Position numbers and translations under genes: made by a program
DNA from: Monilinia fructicola
Taxonomy: Eukaryota > Ascomycota > Leotiomycetes > Helotiales > Sclerotiniaceae
NCBI GenBank assembly: GCA_008692225.1
Contig: VICG01000009.1
Coordinates: 930,001 to 994,000 of the forward strand
Direction: 5' to 3'
DNA: 64,000 bases
The notes under the pieces: model-generated
Seen by the model: only the letters and a program-made list of their open reading frames with translations
Told to the model about the DNA's origin: nothing
Databases searched by the model: none
Part shown: positions 48,534 through 59,985 of the stretch, piece after piece
How positions within the stretch are numbered: position 1 is the first letter of the stretch
How the letters are laid out: each line of letters begins with the position of its first letter

Positions 48534-48952
48534 GCCTAGGGAGAAGGCGGCGAAGACGACGACGAGCAAGGCGGCGACGGCGGCGACGTAAGATGCGAGG
48601 GGCGCGGTGAATGCCAATATTGGCCAGGATCGGAAGAATTGGTTGAATTGGAGGGGCGGGGGGAGGCAGAGGTGCGCGCACAGGATTCAAGACGAGAGGG
48701 ATCCGAAATCCGGTGAAGCGCCAGCCGTATCCTTGTTCTACTATTGTAGATATGATCAGAAACGAGCAGATAATATCATATCTATGGTTGATTGGGGACT
48801 TACAGGCGATGACTGGAAGAACAGCCCTTCTCTGACCAATATTGGCCATTGGTGTCTCTCTCTGCTAATTATGTTACGTTAGCTTGATCAAGTCTCTCGG
48901 TGACATAATCTGCATGTTTACTTACTTGCTGGGGAGGTGTTTGATCTGTCAT
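48500..48952 (-). CDS. candidate small gene of unknown product
   Basis: An ATG at 48952 opens MTDQTPPQQ before a GTAAGTAA donor, and a second exon after an ATTAG acceptor continues MANIGQRRAVLPVIA before another GTAAGT. Further frames are a Pro/Arg-rich one and a hydrophobic Ala/Val/Leu-rich one (ASYVAAVAALLVVVFAAFSL) that looks like a membrane helix. I could not join the exons unambiguously, and the last part overlaps the KH relic. Existence is uncertain. Confidence 0.3.
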
Positions 48953-50545
48953 TTTTTACAGATTTTGTTTGTGAATCGATCGTAAGTGGTAAGTTGAAAG
49001 TTAAAGTTTTTGAGCTTATAATAGGCCTGTTGGCGCAATTGTTAGTCTCAAAATGGAAATAGTGCAGAAGTTGTAGCCAATCAAAATGGTACATAGATAC
49101 ATGATTTATCAAGAGGCAATGGAGGGTAAAGTCTTAGGTATTCGAGACTGAGCCAGACTGAATTGTTTTGTGACTGTTTCCTCGGCTATTTCAGGAGATA
49201 TTCTGGTGAATTGCAACCATGCCATCTACAGATCTAAATGTGCAACTGAATTACAAATCTACAAATAGTGGAATGATTTTAACTACCTAGGTAATTGAAT
49301 ATAGACTAACCTATCTCCACCTGGGCAGTATACAGACCATCGAAAAGGTTTTATATAGCAGGATTTGGGGGTAATGATACAATATTCTAGTTTGAACACC
49401 ATTCTACTAAAACCTCCATGTCTTCTTTCACAACAGATAGATTGTTTATTATTATTCTCAGATTTCTTGAATCAGGTCTGAATGTTCTGCAAGCGGTCAA
49501 ATGTTGGTTTGTGCTATTTTTAAAGTTTAGCATCTACCCATTGATCAACCTTAGATTAACCTTCGAAAATCAAGGGTTATAGCCCTAGAGCACAGACCTC
49601 AAGCTTTGAGCACACCACTTCTCATTAGATATTGAGCAAAATTATTCTCATCGTTGGGAATCTAGTCCTTGACATCTAATTGGACTTTGAGTGCTAAGTA
49701 GTGTTATCTATAAAGTACATCTTGTACACATGTCCAGTCTTCAATGTTAAGTGAATTTTAGACATTCAAATATACTACTCCCAGCCCCATATAGCCAGCT
49801 TTTATTGTTCAGCAAGCGCTCCGTAATTTGAGCAACCTCAGCTCACTTTGTGCCTTTGATGGCAGTAAGTGGGCTAATTTTGGGTCAACAATTTGTTACT
49901 TTCTAATCTTAAGACTCCAATATTCAACGCGAATATTCGATCAGTTTTCAGAAATTGAAAAAAGACATCCTATATTATCTATTCCAAATTCCCATACATT
50001 TTTAAGTGATCTTGAACACTTGGCTAATTGTCTTACTGGAACTCCGATGTGTAATCCTCAACGTTTGGCTGACCTCTACATACTGTGTTATACCCCACTG
50101 CTTCATTTCCTCGAGAGTTCCATCTAGCTTCAAATAATATAAATCATTCAATTCTGTCGGCCACTAAAGTTCATGTATATAATCTTCAAATTCTGATTTG
50201 ATTTTAAACTCTAAACTCTAAACTCTACCACAGCACCGTAAACTTTCAAAAAAGCTTCTAATTATAACTTCATACTATCTTAATCATCCACCAGTGCTTA
50301 CACTTATAGTGCTCGGTCAATGGTGACCCTAGTTGATTTGTTTTCTTTTGATTGACTTTTAAAATATCGATGGACTTCTTTTTTACCTTCAAGAATCTAA
50401 TAATCTGATAAGATCTCATTTTACCTTGAATATCTAGCTGTTCTCAGCATTTGGAGAGGCCGGCGGAAATATACAGTTTCCCAGTGAGCAGATCACATAT
50501 ATATAATGACTAGATAGTACACTTGAATTCCGAATTCCAACAAAC
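48953..50545. other. intergenic, no convincing gene
   Basis: AT-rich. One plus-strand frame of 99 codons (49828-50127) has no family match and no supporting context. Confidence 0.45.
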
Positions 50546-53500
50546 TCATCTAATAATCTGGCTTTGATGCACACACTTCTCGCGAAACTTTGATGGCCGT
50601 TTCCCTGCTTCAACAAATCCTGGCGCCTTTGAAGACTTCCTCCTAACAATCCCTTTTGGTGCCTCTCTATGAAATATATCTGACCAATATATACACCGAT
50701 CAAGGAGCACCATATCCTTAGGAAACCCATCTGGCATATCAGAAACCACAAGATTTTGTTTTGTGAGGAGATCTTTTCGCAATCTCCAACAGGCATTACA
50801 CTGCTCGCGCGAAGAAGTTTTTGCATGCATCTTGTGTCTCCCCCTGGAGGTCAAGATCTTGGAGAATCGACTGACAGAGCCATGCAAATATCTTGGCAAG
50901 CTTAACACCGGGATGGGGGGGTTGATGTTGTTTGGAGGAGCTCGGTTTACGTCTCAAAGATACTCGCCGCAATATAGATCCTCGACGCGGAATTGGTATA
51001 TCCTCCTTTGTCCAACCAGTTTTGAGCAACCCTATCATTCCATGACCCGCATTACTATATCTGTTTCTCTATTCAGAATCCGTAGCTCATAAAAATTTCA
51101 TCTCGATCAGTTACTTACGAGAATAGCTCGTTGTTGTCATTGGCCACTTTGAAAAAGGTAGTCCATTCTGAAGCCGTCAGGTTGATTCCACCATGATTTA
51201 TAACATAACTTCTGAGCAGGGGCGAAGGGATCAGGAAGTCCATCGTTCCCAGTGCCAAGGCTACTTTATTATCCTCAAAGTACTGCTTGATTTCGTCATA
51301 TCTCGGACACTAGAACATTAGAGAGTTAGAGAATACCCATTAAATTGAAATTGGAGAGGGATTCCAATAATTGACGAGTTTACTGAGAATACCAAGAGGG
51401 AAAACAATACTCTAGTTAAACATATAGCCCCATAAATAGTATGAAAGCGGACTATACTGACAACTAAACCTTCAAAGGGAGCCCGGTTTGAAATTCCCGG
51501 TCTATCTGCACTCAGATATTCATAGAATTCTCTTTTGAGAGGTTGAATACCCAGTGACTTATCCATAATCTGTTTGACCCTTCTCCGGCGATTATTTTCC
51601 ATCTGAGCTACTCTGATATCATGTCTAGAATCTAATGATGATAGGTCGATTGGTGTAGTATCCTCAAAGCCTCTGAGGGATGCTTCAAACGAATTATTCT
51701 CGGCCATTTCCCATAGGCCTACAATCTTTGGACCCATGTGTGTGGCTTTAGGACCATAACTGCAATTGGGTTGAATAGGTTAGTAGATTGAAATCTCAAT
51801 CACCATGCCGTGATACTCACCTTCGTAGATACAAGCTCCAAAAATCTGGGTGTTGTAAAGCCATGAACCACTACAAGACCAGAGGGTCAGAAATCAGCTA
51901 TCGAGGAAAATTTCGGGAAAAAGAAAGGAGAAGGCCGAGTCGAAGCGGTGTTAGAAACAGAAACTTGTATATAAATGAACAGAAAGATACAAAATTTGAG
52001 GCCATGAGACGAAACTAGGTATCAATAAAGAAAGTTCAGTAAAGAGAGCAAGCGTACATCTACAGGCACTGGATATGATGTTCTGATGTTCCAGAAAGGC
52101 TGACTTCCAGTGACAATCACGGGGCCTTGTGTTACGGTACGATACCACCCGTTTAGAAAATTTGATCTGAATTCTGGATGAGTATCAAAAGCATGGAAGC
52201 ATGATGAACAACTGACTGAACCATTCCCCCACACGATTTACCTTGTATATCAAGACCGTTTGATCAGTGTCACGTTAATACCTCCAAATACCTGAATGAA
52301 ATTAGTATTTGAGATACAAAGTCGCATGGCAACATACAGCTGTTTGCATAGAGAACCCACTGAGAGTCTTTGTTAGTTGACCCATTAGAAACTTATAACT
52401 GATTACTCACGTCTCAGCAAGTGGTTCTTCCATGAAATACGGCTCATGCACCCAGTTCTCGTTGCTTGATGATAGATAAGCACACATAGAATGCTTTTGA
52501 GGTTAGTAAAAGTAACTCCTGAATGAAATCAAGGAGAGTGACGAACCGTAATTTCGTGTAATATCACCGATGCAAGTAGAAAACTGTCTAATGCCTTATC
52601 CGTGGTAGTGAGGCTGGATTCATGAGCGGCTCGACTATATCAGGAGCAATGAGAATTAATGAACTGCCACTGGGATTGTATCTGGGGCCTCTGCCTCCAA
52701 TACTTATACCAGAGATAAAGCCCTGGACTGGAAGTCCTTCTGGATTAATTGTTCCCACTCCGAATCCCCAAGTTATTAAGCCTACCATATCGTCTAAGAA
52801 TTTCATGTGCTTGTCTAATTTATCTCGATCTGAGACTTTAACACTTGGGAAGAATCTCAAATAATTTAAAGAATCTTTGTACTCATCAGGTATTTGATCA
52901 TCAGGTATAATCTCATACATGCCATCTAGTAGCGCATCGAACCTTCCATTGTTAGCAGAAGAAGACTTTAATGAATCAAAGGAGTTCAATACCACTGCCA
53001 AGTAATAGTAGTCGATAATACGAGTGATGTAATCCTTAGGGCTGGTTGTAGAGCCTCCCATATATCGTCGTTGCCTTTGACCTAGTTATATCGGTCAAAA
53101 ATATCCATTTTAATGATCCCGAGGTCCTATCATTGATTACCTCCCAAAATTTGTTACCATCTCCATATGAATGCTTGGGAAAATGTAACGGTCTGTTATC
53201 GTCTCTTTCCCATTGCTTCCTGTCTAGAATAGGATGTATTGGAACTTTGTGAAGATCCTTCATTCGGTCCAACGAGTCGTAATCCCATTTTCCTGGCCTG
53301 GAATCTGCAAGTGCTCCAATAGATTCCAACTCGCGAGCAGTAAATCCTATCACTCATCAGCTATGAATGCTCAATAACGGAACGAAACTAATTGCCATGA
53401 AATCTCTCTCTTTGGTATTGTTCCAGTTTTGAATGGGCCTCTACTGATGCCAACTTCTTCCAATCCACCACACTTGGAGAGGCTGGTGTCAGGCCGCTCT

Positions 53501-53696
53501 TTTTCAAAGGAAGCCAATCTTCAAGAATTTTATGACTTCTACCTCGAGGATTCCCATATTTCTCGGCGAAAGCTGTTTCCATTCGTGATGCCATAGTTGA
53601 TATTAGACAAATGTGAAGATAGCTGCAAGGCAATGCACCTAGATGTGCTTCTTCTGCCCTCAACTTCTCTTTATCCCAATCGCAAACTATACAAAA
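50546..53696 (-). CDS. Multi-exon gene (or two genes) of unknown function
   Basis: A chain of coding-looking exons runs on the minus strand: about 53388-53684 (VCDWDKEKL... to RERFHGN), 53036-53353, 52588-53061, a segment near 52400-52490 (NENWVHEPYFMEEPLAET), 51440-51737 (WEMAENNSFEASLRGFEDT), 51120-51310 (DFLIPSPLLRSYVINHGG), and frames at 50546-51038 (WSDIFHREAPKGIVRRKS). Many GTAAG/GTGAG-type donors lie between them. I do not recognise the family, and no catalytic motif, signal peptide or membrane helix is evident. The start is unclear because a TATAG acceptor at about 53684 implies an upstream exon. The last part (50546-51038) needs frame changes and may be a separate gene. Exon limits are approximate. 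Confidence 0.5.
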
Positions 53697-53966
53697 AAGA
53701 TTTGAGTTGACAAAGAATTAAACGCAAAGTATAGACAAGGACAAGAACAAGGACAGGGGTATGGTATTGGTTGAAAGATTTTCATTCTATCATATAGCTT
53801 CGCGCCTTTACCATAGATCCATATGGCCACGAACTAGTCTCAAGAAGCTGAAACCACCACAGGAAAACCCTGATTCCTAACACCTAATGGCCTAGTATAA
53901 CCTTCAAATCCACTCCTAAAACTTCATATAAATCCAAATCGACTGCGCTTAAGCCAAGCCTCTCCA

Positions 53967-54616
53967 TCAGTCATGCGATATAGCAGCCGCGCTACCCATG
54001 CTCCATGCGCTTCCCTCTGTCGTACTTCGGAGACTTGGTAGTGCTGGAAAGTATTTTGGTCGAATGATTTTGTCGAAAATTTTCTGCGTCAAGCCAAAGA
54101 TAAGAAGTCCTAGCAGCATCCCAGCCATGAACATCAAGAGTGCCTCGCTCTTGCCGATAATCCCATTGCCAATACGAATGCAGCCATTTTTCCAGTCATA
54201 TTTTACAACGTAAGACATACTTTCCGTTGTTTTGGTATCGATGGATAATTCTCTTAGGCCACGTGGATATTTTGATAGTGCCGCAACCGCGTGTGTATGA
54301 AATAGATTGATCAAGGCAGTATTCTGGGTTATGCGATCTCGAGAGTATAGAGATTTGGCCTCAATCCTGTCGAAGTCTTTGACGCTCAATTGTAAACTTT
54401 CTCTTCGCGGAACGAATGTGCGTAAGGTGAAAGTCTACCCAAGAAAATCAGCTAGTGCAAATGCTGCTTGTGAGGATGAGGCTTACAAATTTGGATGAAT
54501 CGACGTCCAGGCAGAGAAAGCCTTTTTTTGTGGTGAAATGCTGGACGGTGAGATTCGGAATTCGAGTATTCGAGCAGAATGCTGGTGTAAGCGAAAGCAG
54601 TTATATTTTCAGCCAT
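53967..54616 (-). CDS. Membrane-anchored protein of unknown function
   Basis: Exon 53967-54434 joins in phase across a 52-base intron to 54487-54581, and an ATG at 54616 (MAENITA) probably starts it if one base is removed from the AAA run (sense TTT) at 54594-54596. The product is about 200 residues. The N-terminal two thirds are soluble (HFTTKKGFLCLDV, FTLRTFVPRRESLQL). One strong membrane helix follows near residue 155 (ALLMFMAGMLLGLLIFGL), then a short Ser-rich tail. Family not recognised. The start is the least certain part, and an upstream exon is possible. Confidence 0.55.
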
Positions 54617-55197
54617 GACGGCTTCACTACAGCCTCAAAATCTGCAATTTCCACTAATTCTTCTTCGAAGGTGAGGGGTGAATAACTAACAAAGTAGTTG
54701 GAAAACGCTTCGTGCGCTAATCAACTACCTCGCCAGACTTTGTAACCATTCCGTCTATCTTTCTCAAGCTTCTAGACCTAGTTAACCAATATATTTGTTT
54801 GTTGAATTGGGAATTCCACTTGCGATTCTGGATTATATTTCCTGTTCCTCTATGCTCTCCATCGATAAGCTCCCGAGCACCTGTGTATTCCTTCCGGATC
54901 TTCTTTTCTATAAATCAAGTGATATTTGGTAAGCTTCCAAGCCTGGCCCTCTTAATCTTCCCTTCGTAGTCTTCTCTTGTGACCCTAAGATTGATATCAA
55001 TTTCTTGTGCAAAGATCCTGATCAAGGTTGCAAGTATAGGAGCGAAGTGATATCTACATCTTTATTTCCACTGCATCTTCAGACAGTTCCTTGAATCTCA
55101 CATTCTTTCACCCCCGACGCGCCGCCCCACCCCCTTCCCCCCTTCTTCAAAGCTGTATCTCCAATGATAGATGTAGTGAATCCTGATGATCAATCTT
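54617..55197. other. intergenic, no gene seen
   Basis: Possible upstream exon or promoter of the preceding minus-strand gene; nothing further supported. Confidence 0.4.
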
Positions 55198-55383
55198 TCA
55201 AACACCCCCAGGTCCTTCTAACTCTTCCACATGGTCTACCGCCACTCTAAAGGTAATGATAAATGCAATCAACGCCAACATCACCCCCAGGAACAGTCCA
55301 CACACAACTGTTGCTACGTTTAGATGATGGAAACTTAACATGTTCTTATTTCTTGGCCCGCGTAAATCATATGATCTCCCCAT
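55198..55383 (-). CDS. 61-residue single-pass membrane protein
   Basis: ATG at 55383, stop at 55198, no intron. A short Arg/Lys-containing N-terminus (MGRSYDLRGPRNKN) precedes one long hydrophobic segment (VATVVCGLFLGVMLALIAFI) and an acidic tail (DHVEELEGPGG). The positive-inside pattern and clean ends make it plausible. No family recognised. Confidence 0.5.
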   Translation of the reverse strand: MGRSYDLRGPRNKNMLSFHHLNVATVVCGLFLGVMLALIAFIITFRVAVDHVEELEGPGGV

Positions 55384-56450
55384 TATTCAAGAATAAAAAT
55401 ACAACAGAGCAGTGCAGTGCAGAGCAAAGAAGGGGATAATAACTAAAGTATCCTGGATTATTTATTGCATTTGTATGAATAAAGAAGAGATTTGAAGAAG
55501 TGAGTGAGAAAACGGCCTAATCAGGAATTAAAGTGGAAATTGCCGTTTTCGGCTATTTTGGGGGTTGGAATACGCGTTCAACAATTTTGACGAGGAAAAC
55601 AAATACAAAACATCTTTATGCATTCTCATCCGACAGTCAGAAATAAAACAAAATAGTGTACGAGTCAAACAGAGATTGGAAGGCCAATTGATGTTTGCAA
55701 CTAGATGATTTCGGTAACTAGACTAAACCAGCACCCTTCATGAGCGACATAGATATCAGCCACGACTCACCAGAGCCCCGGCAATGCACCAATTCCGTTT
55801 TCATTTCACGGAATCCAAATGGGAAAAAGCCTACGTCAATTCGTTGTGATTTTCGCTGACTAGAGTCGTAGGTTGGGATTTTGAGGACGCCTAGTAACTA
55901 ACGAGAAAGGAAAACATATTTTTGAATAACCACAACTGCTGACGTCACACCATTCTCTCCCCAGTATCTCCCAAGGCTGATTTATACAAAGTCAAATATC
56001 ATCATTGACAAAAATTTGTCTCATTGCTAGCTTTGCGGTGCTTGTAAGTTTGGCGTTGGAACTCCAGGTAACCTGACCGGTGATATGCACATCGTGATTC
56101 GTAACTCGAAATAATTGTTAGGTTATATCCGGCATGAGGAGGTAAGCAAACTGTAGAAAGCTAAGAGTCGGAATGGAAAGTTGGTATTTGTGGTTGTCGA
56201 ATACCGAAGTCTTGGCTTGAACAATCATGGTATATATTGGCCAACCATAATCAACCCAACATGCACAGTCTTCGCCAGTCTCAAAAAACAATGTTACTCC
56301 ATCCTCTCAGTCATCCTCTCTCAGTAAAGAAGTCCGCTTCTTCACCCCTCAACACGCATCCTATACTCCCATCATATCCATCTACGCCATAGAGCGCTTC
56401 TTCTGAACATGTACTGCACCCCTACCCCATCCCGGCTAGTCTCTCGTCCA
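55384..56450. other. intergenic, no gene seen
   Basis: About 1.07 kb without a supported frame or repeat. Confidence 0.45.
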
Positions 56451-56600
56451 TCACCATCTGACCACCATATGAAAGTACAAGTAGTACCAAGCAATAAATC
56501 CCAATATTCCACCGACGCCAATCGAAATGACCTGTCTTGGAAGATCAGAATTGTCGAGACTGCTCGAGTTGAGAGAACTCGCGTTCAATCTGGCGTCCAT
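56451..56600 (-). CDS. candidate 49-residue membrane protein
   Basis: A 50-codon frame from the ATG at 56600 to a TGA at 56451: Asn/Ser-rich start (MDARLNASSLNSSS) and a hydrophobic, aromatic membrane helix (ISIGVGGILGFIAWYYLYF) ending in VVRW. It was below the size usually listed and was found by reading the minus strand against a plus-strand shadow frame. Compact Ser/Asn-rich N-terminus plus one helix is typical of fungal micro-membrane proteins, but there is no homology evidence. Confidence 0.35.
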   Translation of the reverse strand: MDARLNASSLNSSSLDNSDLPRQVISIGVGGILGFIAWYYLYFHMVVRW

Positions 56601-57174
56601 TTTGACTTAATTCTTGGAGAGGTAGCCGATCTTCAGGGTTTTGTAATTTGTCGGGGGGATCATGTGTTGATTTTTGTCCAGAGGCTGTATATGGCTTAGC
56701 CAAGAATTGGTTTGTACACAACAGATTGTGTTGAGGGGAAGGCAAGAGATTAAAACAATTGCTCACTTTCCGTTGGACTGATGGGTCGATTGCTGAGCTG
56801 TATTTATAACAATAGACGAGAATAAGATTTGTTGGGCATTGGTTACCTCTTGGGTACGTTGAGGTGAACCTGCTATATGGTCGGCTTTAAAAAGTTGGGA
56901 TGTAGATGCGAGAACTGCGAAACTATTGAATAATCATTTAGAAAGATGGGTCTCTAGCTACTATGTCCTCGAAGTAAGGAGACGAGAGCCAACCGAATGA
57001 AAACATCATAAGGAGTGCAGGGCGAATAGCGTGAGAGCACCTTGCAATATATATTCAAAAAAAAAAACAGTCTTGATCATGGGATCTATCATACCAAGCC
57101 TACAAGAGAACCCCTTTACCCCTCCAAACGCCAGTATTAACTAACCTATATCATAAAATTCATACACTACCTAC
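56601..57174. other. intergenic, no gene seen
   Basis: 3' flank of the primase gene on the right and upstream sequence of the 49-residue candidate on the left; a short A-run at about 57058-57067. Confidence 0.5.
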
Positions 57175-58843
57175 TCAACCATCCATTTTTGCATCCTCGT
57201 CTGACGTAGGGTTCTTACCCAAATTTTTAAGCAGGTAACTTCGTTTGAAATACTCATTAGGGTGGACAATGGTTTCTAGTTGTGCTGCTCCCCATGTACC
57301 ATCATCTTTGACTTTCTTAATCTCCTGTTTATGTGCGTATTCAAAAACTCTAACATTGCTCGTTAGTATTTGTTCTAGATGGGAAGCATTCTGTATTGCA
57401 TACCGATTACAAGCAAGATGAAACTTCTGCTTTTCCTTATCCTCTTTGACTCCCCTTATGACCTCATGATCATTCACGCCCACGGCACGCAATAATGATG
57501 TCAGGTTGTCCACACTAAAATGTCGATAAGGACAACCATGTGAATCTCCTGGTCCTGGCGGATGTTCCGTTAGGATTTTATGGCAACTAAACGGAGAGTA
57601 TCCATTTCCCCTGCGATTTGAATCTCCTCCTACATCACCATATGCGTGACGAACATTATATCTGTACTCTTTATTAAAAACATCGTCCGTAATTTTGCTA
57701 AAAGAGGATCGCCAAAACACAAGACATTCCTCGAGGTTCAGTCCGATACCTTTGAGAAATAGGGTGTATTGAAGGCGACCGTAATGTTTGAGATGGGCAT
57801 CACGACGGAGGCTCCTATGGAGGTTTTGCATGCAGAGAGGAAATGAAGAGGAGAGCGCGTCGATGTTACGAGCAGATATGACTGCCCCGTCTACCGCAGT
57901 AGCTGAACTGGAATAGTTTGCATCGGGCGTGGTAAAGTTTTGAGAGAGATGAGTAAGAATTGGCGTTAACCGATCGTCTTCATCAAGCCGAGGGAGTGCA
58001 CGAGATGTAATCTGAGCCAATCATTAAAACAGACCAGAATAAGAGGTTACTGATGAATAAACAAACCTCCAGAGCTTTGTCAAGCTTACTTGTAAATTCC
58101 GCAACAACCATCGACAATTGTTCCCTAGAATGTACATACGCTTTCCCGCCCCTCAGAAACACTCTACGGCTCTCTACTAACTCAGGCACCCTTTCCCAAT
58201 CTACTTTGAACCAGCTCTCTTCTTCAATTCGCATCTTATCTCTGCCAGCTGCACCTTTCAATTGTTCCCAGTGGTCTCTCTTCTCCTCCTCACTTACTGT
58301 CTCCCAATCTAGATTTAAGCTCTCCACGAATGCTTGTCGTTCCCTTAGATCATCTGCTTGAAATCGCAAACGGAATAGCATAGACTCAACCCGAGAAAAC
58401 CGCCTTCGTAAGTCTTCCGTGGTAGCAAACGCAAGGCGCAGAATGAAATGGCTATAATGATCCTTCTGTCTCTCTGCCTGCAATGCACTAGAGCCGGATG
58501 AGGAAGCTGAAAGAGGCAGGTATTTATCAAGGAGGGGCTTCATGTGCGTTGCTGTCTCGGCAGGGGATCTGTTTCTGAAAGAACAAGCTTCAAGCTCTGC
58601 GAGAACTATTGCTCGTGTTATTATATATTCTAGAGATTTTTAAATTCTGGAAGTACCTCGCAGACGATCAATAGCCCATTGCTCAAATTGTTCAAGAGTT
58701 ATATCAGCTGTGGGGGGTATCGAGTAGAAATTCAAACGGTGTGGATAGTTGAGGTCTTTGTAGGCGGGTTTCTCTGCGAATTGAGTTTTCCTATAATCTG
58801 GCTTTTGTCTCTTGGAGAATCTATTTGGGTCTTGGCGGATCAT
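57175..58843 (-). CDS. PRI2: DNA primase large subunit
   Basis: Partner of the primase catalytic subunit in the polymerase alpha-primase complex; its iron-sulphur domain is needed to start RNA primers. Exons 58657-58843, 58067-58605 and 57175-58011 join in phase without frameshift, 520 residues, near the usual length. The start was chosen at the ATG 58843 (MIRQDPNRFSKR), with a TTGTTAG acceptor just upstream, so a further 5' exon is possible. The four 4Fe-4S cysteines are visible in order: FPLCMQN, LEECLVFW, HGCPYRHF and HLACNRY. The N-terminal helical domain carries YPHRLNFY, the family's typical opening. The C-terminus ends Asp/Lys-rich. This is one of the cleanest gene models in the window. 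Confidence 0.95.
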
Positions 58844-59985
58844 TTTGTAGTCCTCTAACAATTATATTGCGATGTTGAGGTATAGTGTATTGTAATGTTT
58901 TTCGACTACACCGGGCACATTATTCAATCTAAGGAAACGCGTAAAGTGGAAAGTCGCGATCACCAGTGGACGCGCGAAATATAGTACAGATGTATTTAAC
59001 GACCACTCTGGCAGTTGTCAGCCACACTTAAATTTTCTGTATTTCAACATCATGGAAACGGATTTTGTAAGCTTAAGCTATCATACATGAGTATTAGAAC
59101 TTATCAACGGACTTCAAATTTCTGAAAGTAGATGCACTCATCATGGTTTGATCGTTGATACTGGCACAATACCGATATTATCCAATAAGGGATGGATAGC
59201 AGATGTCTGTTCTTGAACATTTGAATCCCTCTCGGATCTCACCTCCTGTCCATCTCTGTCTTTGCCACAAAGATTTTTGAATACCAGGTCATCTCTATAT
59301 CATTCTAAGTGGCTGTTTATTTATGGCTGATATCAATCCTTGAAATCTCTCCGTTCTATCGGCGTCGGCGAAAGTAAGCGAAACTTCCCCTTTTCTTAAA
59401 CTGGGGGCTGAAAGGTCTGAAGTGCACCATTACCTGGAACCTTGCAAAGCCATAAATACCCTAGATGAATGTTTTTGAGACGAGAAGAGGCAGGGTGATA
59501 GTTAGTGTTACACCAATGTCTCGCAAAGATTACGATATCCATCGAAGGACTTTTAAGTAAAATGACGCCATCATGAAACCTCGTCACGGAGTACATCTAT
59601 GGTTAATAACTTTCTTCCACTCCTGTCATTCATTGGGGACTCATAGATACAGTATCTGTGGCTCAGTAACTCTTCATTAGTGGATGTGATGGGGTGGCAG
59701 CTTCCCGGTTTGTAACGGTCAATTCAGTCTATGTAGGTCGGTGTTTCCTTGCATTCCGGATATATCACTTACAGTAATTACATCTCAATCATTTTCTTTT
59801 ATTTCTTTTCTTTCAATTTTGCATGCTCAAACTTGGATACTGATACTTCTAAAACCCGGGCATCATTAGTATTAAGATTTTTTGACGAGACATTGGCTCT
59901 TCATCGATTACAAGACATACCTAACATATTGCATATTGACTGTAAAGGTTTTGATTCATCGCTATCATCAATAATCAGAGATACC
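58844..59985. other. intergenic between divergent genes, no gene seen
   Basis: Bidirectional promoter region for PRI2 and the plus-strand membrane protein. The frame of the latter stays open back to 59749 but without an ATG, so a short upstream exon there cannot be excluded. Confidence 0.5.
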
